Assembly: GCA_002478045.1 (NCBI GenBank)
Contig: DLLT01000009.1
Location: 1-7,356 of the forward strand
Length of the DNA stretch: 7,356 nucleotides
Direction: 5' to 3'
Source of the DNA: Porphyromonadaceae bacterium UBA7555
GTDB taxonomy: Bacteria; Bacteroidota; Bacteroidia; Bacteroidales; Muribaculaceae
Position 1 is the first letter of the stretch. The number at the start of each line of letters is the position of its first letter. The position numbers were made by a program, and so were the translations under genes. This document shows positions 1 to 6,484 of the stretch, one piece after another. The notes beneath the pieces are model-generated. The model ran no database searches and was not told the DNA's origin. It worked only from the letters and a program-made list of their open reading frames with translations.

Positions 1-2579
1 CAGGGCGCATCGTCGCCGAACGTGACGGACGACTCGCGAATGACACCTGGCATTTGTTTGTCTACGACGGCTGCGGCCGACAGGTCGCCAAGTTCCGCTG
101 CGGAATGATGGATAGCGAGATAGCGGAATTTGCATCTGTATGCCGCACGGCCTCGCTGACGACTGCGGCTGACGAATACGACCGCGGCGGCTACACCCTG
201 ACGCCCGTCCCGACGACTTGGCCCGGCGATGTGGTCTGGGCAAAGTATTATGATGATTACCGCTTTGTCTCGGTGCGCGGTCTCGGCACGGACTTCGCCT
301 TCGAGGCTTCTGCCTCCGCTCCGTTCTATGCTTCTGCTACCGGTCTGCTTACAGGCATGTACACCGGCAGCGGCTATGAGGCATACTACTACAACGGCGA
401 GGGCCGCGAGGTTCAGCGCTGTGCCACGGGCTACAACTCCGGACGACGCTGCACCGCGTACAATTACGATGGCACAGTCTCCAAGCGCACATATACTTAC
501 ACGGAGTCATACCTGCCTAATATGGAGGAAGAATACGCCTACGACAACTGCGGACGCCTAACCTCTACAACTATTCGTGTGGACAAAGCGGTGCCGGTGC
601 CGGGATTGGAATCGGCTGCGGTACAGGCCGCCGATGATGCAAGCCCCGCCGCCTCGCCGCGATGGGCAACAGCGGTCATCCGGCGCGAGTATGACGCCAT
701 AGGGCGGCTTACACGGCTGAGCCACGGCGATGCGGCAGTCACCGAGTATGCCTACGATGTCCATTCGTGGCCCGTGTCGCAATACACGACATACGGTACG
801 GCGACAAACACCTCTGCGACAGCCCGACAAACGGCTCTTGGCTACACGCTGGAATACGCTCCGTGCTACAACGGCAATATCGCACGGCGCACGTGGGACG
901 AGGGCCGCTACACATACACATATGACGCGCTCAACCGCCTGACCTCCGCCGTGTTCACTCCGGCAGAAGAATTGGCGGACAGACCAGGTATCGAGAGAGA
1001 CCGCATACCCGACTTCTCGGTATACTACGATTACGACCTACGCGGCAACACCACCAACATCGTACGCTACGGCGTTGTTGACGCCGTCAGCGACTTCGAC
1101 CGCATAGAGACCTTCGGCACGCTTGACGAGCTGGCTTGCAGCTACGAAGGCAATCAGATGAGAGGCATCTCAGCCATAACCGAGGCCTTGCCGTTCGATG
1201 GCGTCACCGGACTGCACGCCGACGGCGAGTTCGAGCTGACATACAATGATGCCGGCGACATGGTGTCGGACGCCTCGCGCGGGCTGCTGTACACGCGTTG
1301 GAATGCCGACGGCCACCCGATGCAGTACGACACTGAGGGCGGCCACCGACAGCGTTTGGGTTGGGACGCCTTCGGCAACCACCTGTACACGTCCTACGAG
1401 ACTTCCGTGGCACCAGTTTCCGCCGGCAGCCTTCCCGGGCGCACGCGCCGCACGTGTCTGCGTGCGTACAGTGGTGACGGACACGTCTTGCGCGGCGGCG
1501 CCGGCAATTTCGCGGCCGACACGCTGGAGATGATCCGCTTCGCCGGCGGTTACTTCGATGGGCAGTTGACACCCCACTACTACATCACCGACTACCTCGG
1601 CAGCAACATCGCCGTCATCCGCACCGACGGAACCCTCGTCCAGTCCGCCACCTACTATCCCTACGGCGAGCCCCACCGCGACCCCTCCGCCTCCGCCGGC
1701 CTCGGCATCTCCGAGCCCGCCTTGCCGATGTCTGCCACGACTTCCGCATCAAGCAATTCCGCCACAGCATCCACATTCTCCAATCCTTATCTTTACGGCG
1801 GCAAGGAGTATGTCCGCCGCGACGGTCTGCGCGAGTACATCTACGGCGCCCGCATGAGCGTCCCCTCCGAGACACGATTCAATAGCATGGACAAACATGC
1901 CGAGAATTACCCATCATTTTCACCTTATGCTTTTTGCATGTGCAATCCTATCGTTTATGTAGACCCGACAGGAAATGACGTCTTCGTGTATGACAGCCAG
2001 GGGCACTTGCTCTACCGTCAAAAGGACAAGGAACGAGATATGGTTCAGGTTAAGAATGACGATGGCACAATCGACGATTCCCCGGAAATGAAATACGGGA
2101 CAATTCAATCTACAAGAAAATATGGTGATGGTAAAGGCGGTTGGTACAATGTAATGAAAGTCAAAGGCGATGAAAATGGCAGAATCATACACGAGTTCCT
2201 TGCATCCCGCACCAATGTGGAATGGGGTCGCACGCTTGTCGGAAATAGCAAGAATTCCACAAACTTCATAACGACCTCTAATGAAGCTGGGGAAGAAAGA
2301 GCCGGTCTGTTCTTGTTTAATTATCAACTCCAGTTCGGATACTATATAAGAGAACGAATCCATAATCATTTCAAATCGCCTCTGCCAAGTGATGAGGATG
2401 GAGAGGACGGAGATTATCCTACATCATACGCCATAGAGTGCATATTAGGGTATCACATCAAACACAAGATTCTTTTTTTTGATAGAGACTCAAATATCCC
2501 CTCATATTATGAATTTTTTTCTAAGGACGCCCGTCCGGCACAAACAATAATAGACAAATATGGGAAATTACCAAACTAA
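1..2579 (+). CDS. RHS/YD-repeat polymorphic toxin with JAB-like metallopeptidase tip (5' end outside window)
   Basis: Large RHS-family toxin; the frame is open from base 3 with no stop, so the N-terminus and any delivery domain lie upstream and the TTG at 54 is not a real start. YD-type repeats follow one another, for example YDGCGRQ near 60, YDNCGRLT near 541, YDAIGRLTRL at 690, YDALNRLTSA at 921 and YDLRGN near 1030. Then come the DYLGSN and YYPYGEP motifs (about 1590-1670), a Ser/Ala-rich linker (about 1680-1785) and the core-associated domain (YGGKE, YGAR, SPYAFC, ending D-P-T-G at 1962-1973). The remaining 201 residues are AT-rich and form the variable tip. In the tip, His codons at 2361 and 2367, Ser at 2388 and Asp at 2397 form a JAMM-like H-x-H...S-x-x-D motif, preceded by a Glu in HEFLAS. 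This and the overall layout resemble the JAB-like toxin family of Bacteroidetes RHS proteins. By family knowledge the core forms a shell and the tip is the released toxin. The core is certain; the JAB assignment is from motif memory. The gene overlaps its likely immunity gene by 20 nt. Confidence 0.9.
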   Translation, partial: GRIVAERDGRLANDTWHLFVYDGCGRQVAKFRCGMMDSEIAEFASVCRTASLTTAADEYDRGGYTLTPVPTTWPGDVVWAKYYDDYRFVSVRGLGTDFAFEASASAPFYASATGLLTGMYTGSGYEAYYYNGEGREVQRCATGYNSGRRCTAYNYDGTVSKRTYTYTESYLPNMEEEYAYDNCGRLTSTTIRVDKAVPVPGLESAAVQAADDASPAASPRWATAVIRREYDAIGRLTRLSHGDAAVTEYAYDVHSWPVSQYTTYGTATNTSATARQTALGYTLEYAPCYNGNIARRTWDEGRYTYTYDALNRLTSAVFTPAEELADRPGIERDRIPDFSVYYDYDLRGNTTNIVRYGVVDAVSDFDRIETFGTLDELACSYEGNQMRGISAITEALPFDGVTGLHADGEFELTYNDAGDMVSDASRGLLYTRWNADGHPMQYDTEGGHRQRLGWDAFGNHLYTSYETSVAPVSAGSLPGRTRRTCLRAYSGDGHVLRGGAGNFAADTLEMIRFAGGYFDGQLTPHYYITDYLGSNIAVIRTDGTLVQSATYYPYGEPHRDPSASAGLGISEPALPMSATTSASSNSATASTFSNPYLYGGKEYVRRDGLREYIYGARMSVPSETRFNSMDKHAENYPSFSPYAFCMCNPIVYVDPTGNDVFVYDSQGHLLYRQKDKERDMVQVKNDDGTIDDSPEMKYGTIQSTRKYGDGKGGWYNVMKVKGDENGRIIHEFLASRTNVEWGRTLVGNSKNSTNFITTSNEAGEERAGLFLFNYQLQFGYYIRERIHNHFKSPLPSDEDGEDGDYPTSYAIECILGYHIKHKILFFDRDSNIPSYYEFFSKDARPAQTIIDKYGKLPN
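339..1120 (+). repeat. RHS core direct repeat A, copy in the expressed gene
   Basis: Matches 6569-7356 in the same orientation across the whole available length, with only one length difference (6 bases). The stretch 414-604 is identical to 6644-6834 except at base 550 (G here, A at 6780), including third codon positions. Flanking parts are clearly more diverged, so the match is patchy. Confidence 0.92.
1282..1667 (+). repeat. RHS core direct repeat B, copy in the expressed gene
   Basis: Aligns without gaps to 3137-3522 at a constant offset of 1855 bases. It covers the segment from LLYTRWNADGH to YYPYG. Similarity drops sharply after YYPYG, where the two proteins have different linkers and core-associated domains. 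Confidence 0.92.
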
Positions 2580-3102
2580 AAAATTACAGCACGTGTGTGC
2601 CGTTGTAGTAGTGCTTATGCTTGGCCTATCAGCTATTGCAAAGCAAAGGCCTAAAAGCAAATACGAAATACGACACATTCCGGAGGTTGCCGTGGATTCC
2701 GCAATACGCTATGTGTTATTGCAAGAGGTCATCCCGGCGCTTGAAGCACATAGTTACAGGCCGTTTTCTTGGATGCGTTTTTCATCAAAAGATTTCTTTT
2801 CGGGCTATTCGGATACAACAGAAAACTTAGTCGGGGCTGTTTGGGCTATTGATGACAGCAGATTCGAGAACCACAATCTTTATTGTTTTGAGGGCGGCTT
2901 TTGCAAAATTGGGGAAAAGACTGTTTTCTTCAGTGATACGACCGCGCCGTATGTCAAGAAAATTAGAAATCCGAAATATATTACCATCAAGTATCTAAAT
3001 GCAAAAATCGTACACATTTGTGATTTTGATCCGGATGTGATTAGAATTGTGCGGTCTGCTGACGGATACAAGGTGATATATCCGGATTACTGGGACAAAT
3101 AA
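2560..3102 (+). CDS. Small exported protein, probable immunity protein for the JAB-like tip
   Basis: No family is recognised. The protein is 180 aa. Its N-terminus has lysines (QTKKLQH) followed by a hydrophobic stretch (VCAVVVVLMLGLSAIA) and an A-x-A signal peptidase I site before KQRPK, so it is likely exported to the periplasm. The mature part has mixed alpha/beta character, many aromatic residues and a Tyr/Trp-rich end (YPDYWDK), with no catalytic motif visible. The ATG lies inside the last codons of the upstream toxin gene, a 20-nt overlap in another frame; this suggests translational coupling and fixes the start, since the signal peptide begins at once. There is no Shine-Dalgarno, only an AT-rich leader, as is usual in Bacteroidetes. 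Position directly behind a polymorphic toxin tip, similar low GC and small size make it the cognate immunity candidate. That role is inferred from context only. Confidence 0.75.
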   Translation: MGNYQTKKLQHVCAVVVVLMLGLSAIAKQRPKSKYEIRHIPEVAVDSAIRYVLLQEVIPALEAHSYRPFSWMRFSSKDFFSGYSDTTENLVGAVWAIDDSRFENHNLYCFEGGFCKIGEKTVFFSDTTAPYVKKIRNPKYITIKYLNAKIVHICDFDPDVIRIVRSADGYKVIYPDYWDK

Positions 3103-3117
3103 TAATGGTTATACGAA

Positions 3118-4404
3118 ATGTCCGATGCTCTTTACAGGCTGCTGTACACGCGTTGGAATGCCGATGGCCACCCGATGCAGTACGACATTGAAGGCGGCCA
3201 CCGACATTATCTATATTGGGATGGTCTTGGCAACCACCTGTACACGTCCTACGAGACGTCCGTAGCGCCGGTTTCCACTGGCAGCCTTCCCGGGCGCACG
3301 CGCCGGACGTCGATACGTGCGTACAGTGGCGACGGACACGTATTGCGCGGCGGTGCCGGCAACTCCGCGGCCGACACCTTGGAGATGCTGCGCTTCGCCG
3401 GCGGCTACTTCGACGCCGACCTCGTGCCCCACTACTACGTCACCGACTACCTCGGCAGCAACATCGCCGTCATCCGCGCCGACGGCACCCTCGTCCAGTC
3501 CGCCACCTACTACCCCTACGGCACTCCACATAGAGCGCCCAAAAACCTCACCGCTGCATCAACAACAAACTCCTACCTCTTTGGCGGCAAAGAACTGATG
3601 ACGCAAGACGCTCTCGACGAATACCTATATGGTGCACGCACCTACCTCTCCGCCGCCACCATCTTCACCTCCATAGATCCCCTCTGCGAAAAATACTACC
3701 ACCTATCTCCATACGTGTTCTGCGCCGCCAACCCCATACGCTACGTAGATCCCTCGGGAGCGCGAATATACTTATCACAAGATATGAACCTCAAGCAAAT
3801 ATTCACGGTTTTGCTTGATTTACAACGTATCACCGATGACAAATTAGTGTATCAGACACAAAGAGATGGTCGCAGAATGATAAAAATCGCAAAACTTGGC
3901 AAAGGCAAGCACAGCAAAGGCACCCAACTGATTAGGAATCTCAACAGCTCCTTCCGTTCTGTCGAAATTGTGTATGATAAAGCCAGTTTAGATCGAACCG
4001 GCAAATATACAAGTAGATTTAGAACTTATTATGAGGATGGTGTAAATCTAAAAAACAGAAGCAATGGCATCGGCGTAAATGCCCTTATAAATTATGCTCC
4101 CTCTCAGAATGTAAAAACTAGAACAGCCGCCTCTACTCCTAAAGGATATGCTTCTTTAAGCTCACCAACACACATATCGTTAGCACATGAATTAATTCAT
4201 GCTTATCATGCGACAAAAGGTGATGTTGAGACTACAACAGCAGAAAATCCAACATACATAATCAATGGTAAAAAAGTGATGGTTTCCGGCAATGTGGCAC
4301 ATAAAGAACTTAGGACTGTTGGACTGGGATTTAACCACCAAGGAGACATAACTGAGAACGACATTCGTATTGAACAAGGACTGCCTTTAAGGGTGGCATA
4401 TTAA
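3118..4404 (+). CDS. Displaced (orphan) RHS C-terminal fragment with M91/NleD-like HExxH metallopeptidase tip
   Basis: Protein of 428 aa without an RHS N-terminus. Residues 7-135 (bases 3137-3522) align without gaps to the end of the upstream core (1282-1667). A divergent core-associated domain follows (FGGKE, YGAR, SPYVFC), ending D-P-S-G at 3748-3759. From about residue 215 the sequence is AT-rich and unrelated to the first tip. It contains HELIHAYH, a zinc-peptidase HExxH motif with His357, Glu358 and His361, then KELRTVGL (Glu397 is a possible third ligand), ITENDIR and GLPLR near the end. This set matches my memory of peptidase family M91, which includes the type III effector NleD and many RHS tips. 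A stop lies in frame at 3103-3105, so ATG 3118, in the sequence gaaATGtcc 15 nt after the previous gene, is the first start; an ATG at 3105 is in the wrong frame. Whether the fragment is translated as it stands, or serves as a recombination donor for the complete gene, cannot be told from sequence. All recognisable M91 landmarks are intact. Confidence 0.85.
   Translation: MSDALYRLLYTRWNADGHPMQYDIEGGHRHYLYWDGLGNHLYTSYETSVAPVSTGSLPGRTRRTSIRAYSGDGHVLRGGAGNSAADTLEMLRFAGGYFDADLVPHYYVTDYLGSNIAVIRADGTLVQSATYYPYGTPHRAPKNLTAASTTNSYLFGGKELMTQDALDEYLYGARTYLSAATIFTSIDPLCEKYYHLSPYVFCAANPIRYVDPSGARIYLSQDMNLKQIFTVLLDLQRITDDKLVYQTQRDGRRMIKIAKLGKGKHSKGTQLIRNLNSSFRSVEIVYDKASLDRTGKYTSRFRTYYEDGVNLKNRSNGIGVNALINYAPSQNVKTRTAASTPKGYASLSSPTHISLAHELIHAYHATKGDVETTTAENPTYIINGKKVMVSGNVAHKELRTVGLGFNHQGDITENDIRIEQGLPLRVAY
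3137..3522 (+). repeat. RHS core direct repeat B, displaced copy
   Basis: Partner of 1282-1667. Crossing over between the two would delete the JAB-like tip and its immunity gene and join the M91-like tip to the complete RHS protein in frame. Confidence 0.92.
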
Positions 4405-4421
4405 TCACAACAATTCATAAT

Positions 4422-4883
4422 ATGGACATTAAATTGCATAAATATCTATTATTATATGTTGCTGTTGTACTCTTGAACTCTTGTGTTGATGCACAAAAAA
4501 AAGATATGTTAGGGGGTGACAACGCAGACACAAAAGAAGAAGCATTCCCAAACTTTATATACCATAGTTATATGTGTTTCGGCAAGAACTGTGAAGAAGC
4601 AATAATAACAGGTATTGCCAAAGATAGTATTCATCTGTACAAAGACATTGTAGGCACACAAACAGACAGCATTATAAAAATAAATTCGGAAAAGATATTA
4701 GACCCATTTATTCATCTCACATATGTTGATGATACGGATGACTCGTACCCATTTAATGGTTTTGAGGGTACTATAATTTTTTCCCGTGATGCTCGTCCTA
4801 AACATCAATTTTGCCGAGATAGTATTTGGTTTGATTTAATGTGTTTACCCATAATTTCTAATAGAAACATTATTGAATATTGA
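4422..4883 (+). CDS. Putative lipoprotein, immunity candidate for the M91-like tip
   Basis: No family is recognised. The 153-aa product begins with lysines (MDIKLHK) and a hydrophobic run ending in the lipobox L-N-S-C, with Cys21 the likely lipidated residue; this is a signal peptidase II substrate anchored to a membrane from the periplasmic side. The mature sequence is acidic, has three further cysteines in the first two thirds and second half, and shows a DDTDD cluster near residue 105. An A8 run at 4495-4502 lies just after the signal sequence. The ATG is 17 nt after the M91-like toxin gene, and the next lipoprotein starts 1 nt after its stop. Being the first gene behind the tip, it is the strongest candidate to protect against it, but this is inferred from position. 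Hypothetical secreted lipoprotein is the safe name. Confidence 0.7.
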   Translation: MDIKLHKYLLLYVAVVLLNSCVDAQKKDMLGGDNADTKEEAFPNFIYHSYMCFGKNCEEAIITGIAKDSIHLYKDIVGTQTDSIIKINSEKILDPFIHLTYVDDTDDSYPFNGFEGTIIFSRDARPKHQFCRDSIWFDLMCLPIISNRNIIEY

Positions 4884-4884
4884 C

Positions 4885-5499
4885 ATGAAACAAACACTTA
4901 ACGCTACTTTGAGAATATGTGTTTGGGTAGCCATCATACTTATCAGCATCTCGTCTTGTGATAATTCGTCAAGCATAGCAAAAGACACAGCTAAAAACTT
5001 CAAATATCACAGAATAGCATATTACACCCCCTTTTTCAAGTACACAATTAGCAAAGACACCTTGTATGTCGAAGAAATGGCAATCTTGGATTCTTTGTTG
5101 CAGTTGCGACAAGTCCCAAGTGACCATATCGTTGTCTCTGATGATGAATGGAAGTCCCATATTAAAATCTTGTCAAACACCGAATGTTATACGATAGACA
5201 TCTTAAACAAAAACATCAAGGATATCATTATTTCAAGCGAAACGTTAATTAATCCCACGTATCTAGATGAGACTCCGGAACAATTAGTAATTGATGGCCG
5301 TATTGTTTACTATTCATATGGTGCGGGGTTTTATGTTAATAGTCTTAATGGATTATATACAGCACAAACACAACCGATAAAGAGCCTATTGCAGTATATG
5401 GTCGGACTCGCAAATCGTGATTTGATAAAGTTAATCAAAACAACCGAACGCTTGAAAGTGTTCCCTAAACTTATTATTGTTGATGCTCCAAACATATAA
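4885..5499 (+). CDS. Putative lipoprotein, second gene behind the M91-like tip
   Basis: No family is recognised. I choose ATG 4885 over an in-frame TTG at 4873, because the ATG sits 1 nt after the preceding stop and gives a compact signal sequence; the product is then 204 aa. The N-terminus is MKQTLNATLR, a hydrophobic core (ICVWVAIILIS), then a lipobox I-S-S-C with Cys25 as the likely lipidation site. The mature part is rich in Ile, Tyr and Asp, ends with a Lys-rich amphipathic stretch (RDLIKLIKTTERLKV) and shows no catalytic motif. Tight spacing to 4422-4883 suggests the two lipoproteins are co-translated and may act together, either as a two-part immunity or as two immunities collected in sequence. 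No strong acidic surface-export signal follows the Cys, so a periplasm-facing position is my guess. Confidence 0.7.
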   Translation: MKQTLNATLRICVWVAIILISISSCDNSSSIAKDTAKNFKYHRIAYYTPFFKYTISKDTLYVEEMAILDSLLQLRQVPSDHIVVSDDEWKSHIKILSNTECYTIDILNKNIKDIIISSETLINPTYLDETPEQLVIDGRIVYYSYGAGFYVNSLNGLYTAQTQPIKSLLQYMVGLANRDLIKLIKTTERLKVFPKLIIVDAPNI

Positions 5500-5576
5500 T
5501 ATTGATTATTTCTAATTATAAGAGGCTTAACCATTATGTCAGATAAACTGTGTAATACAACATGCTAATTAACAAT

Positions 5577-6059
5577 ATGAAATACCGGATAACATTTTTA
5601 GCACTATTAGCCATACTACTCGGCACACTTTCTGCGGTAGGGAAAGATACTGATGCTCATAGAAAAATTATCATGGAGTCAACCGAGGTACTGACGCAGT
5701 TTCTTGACGAAGCATTAATGGATACCCAATACGCTGAAAAGCTTGATTCGGTAATAATTATGATGACAAGTAAGGTCGATGATGATGGAGTGAGCAGATA
5801 TCAGTTTGTATTTATTCAGCGAGGCCCTCAAAACATTGATGATGCAATTATGAAGACAACCATATACGTGAGGTATCGTAATTTTGATATTCCTATCGCA
5901 TTCAATATTGATGATAATGGTTTGGATCAAAATATGCTACAAGATATAACTTGGTCTCAAGAGCTGCAGACCTTCATATGCCCGAAACGATTGATTATAC
6001 GTGATGTTTATAATTATAACATTATTAAACAATCATTGTTCTTTGAGAAGAGATGGTAA
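5577..6059 (+). CDS. Small exported protein of unknown function
   Basis: No family is recognised. ATG 5577 yields 160 aa starting MKYRITFLALLAILLGTLSAVGK, a textbook Sec signal peptide with cleavage probably after SAVG. An in-frame ATG at 5562 would only add five residues (MLINN) before it, so 5577 is preferred. The mature part has a helical, acidic first half (ESTEVLTQFLDEAL) and a second half of likely beta strands (TIYVRYRNFDIPIAF), ending in FFEKRW. It follows the only sizeable gap of the window (5500-5576), which could hold a promoter, although I see no clear Bacteroidetes promoter pair. Its stop overlaps the next start by 7 nt. No toxin tip directly precedes it, so it may be an orphan immunity gene whose toxin was lost, or a further partner of the M91-like cassette. 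Confidence 0.7.
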   Translation: MKYRITFLALLAILLGTLSAVGKDTDAHRKIIMESTEVLTQFLDEALMDTQYAEKLDSVIIMMTSKVDDDGVSRYQFVFIQRGPQNIDDAIMKTTIYVRYRNFDIPIAFNIDDNGLDQNMLQDITWSQELQTFICPKRLIIRDVYNYNIIKQSLFFEKRW

Positions 6060-6472
6060 AACTCAGGAATGCTTTTTTTGTGACCATTTTGATTGCTATC
6101 GCGTGCAACTGTCTTTCTCAGACTAACACAAAGGAATATTCACGAGATAGAAATATATATTTCCCATATTGTAACGAAGGCAAGTTGTTAACTGCAAAAC
6201 TCGATAGTCTATTAAATCATGGTGCGACCCCGGTATGTTTGTTTTACTGGTTGGACGATAGGCCAAATTGGGAGTCCGACATCAATGACATTTATGGAAA
6301 GAATGTGGGGGCCAAGATAATAAGCAAAGATTCAACTAATGCAGTCTTTGTCGAAAATACGCCCCGATACTTATACATATATTCACAGACAGACAGCCTG
6401 TACCTGCCAATAATATTGGATTGGGTAATTAATCCGAATCCAACCATCTTCAAGAGTGTCCATTTTGAATAG
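6053..6472 (+). CDS. Small exported protein, possible lipoprotein, unknown function
   Basis: No family is recognised. The 139-aa product starts MVKLRNAFFVTILIAIAC; the hydrophobic core ends in A-I-A-C, with a second Cys two residues later, so either lipidation or simple signal cleavage near CLSQ is possible. The mature part contains YWLDDRPNW, an acidic and aromatic patch, and a beta-rich second half (YLYIYSQTDSLYLPIIL). The start overlaps the end of the preceding gene as ATGGTAA, a classic translational-coupling arrangement, so the two are probably made together. A T7 run at 6073-6079 lies in the signal-peptide coding part. The displaced RHS core piece begins 12 nt after its stop. An immunity role is plausible from size, export and setting but has no direct support. 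Confidence 0.68.
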   Translation: MVKLRNAFFVTILIAIACNCLSQTNTKEYSRDRNIYFPYCNEGKLLTAKLDSLLNHGATPVCLFYWLDDRPNWESDINDIYGKNVGAKIISKDSTNAVFVENTPRYLYIYSQTDSLYLPIILDWVINPNPTIFKSVHFE

Positions 6473-6484
6473 AGATTGACAAAA

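Noticed and set aside
54..56. TTG as the start of the first RHS gene
   Set aside because: The same frame is open and encodes RHS-like sequence from base 3, so the gene begins upstream of the window.
1170..1676. Long minus-strand open frame opposite the RHS core (and similar ones at 1204-1572, 1615-1875, 3211-3531)
   Set aside because: Low-complexity Arg/Val/Gly-rich products created by the GC-rich core codons on the other strand; no start context or family.
1920..2369. 149-aa minus-strand frame opposite the JAB-like tip
   Set aside because: The plus-strand frame is fully explained by a recognisable core end and tip, and the antisense product resembles nothing.
2361..2369. His-Asn-His read as an HNH nuclease
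   Set aside because: The HNH family name refers to spaced residues in a zinc-finger-like fold, not a contiguous tripeptide; surrounding residues fit the JAMM pattern better.
3105..3107. ATG as start of the displaced M91-like gene
   Set aside because: It is in a different frame from the RHS sequence; the correct frame has a stop at 3103-3105 and starts at 3118.
4782..4803. Shared peptide FSRDARP in the lipoprotein and FSKDARP at the end of the JAB-like tip (about 2515-2535)
   Set aside because: Six of seven residues match but the flanks do not, so chance is the simpler explanation; a link by recombination or mimicry is not supported.
5500..5576. Possible terminator or toxin remnant in the widest intergenic gap
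   Set aside because: No stable inverted repeat followed by a T-run and no leftover RHS or peptidase coding sequence could be seen.
5879..5886. TAATTTTG, matching the Bacteroides -7 promoter element
   Set aside because: It lies inside a coding sequence and has no TTTG element at the expected distance upstream.
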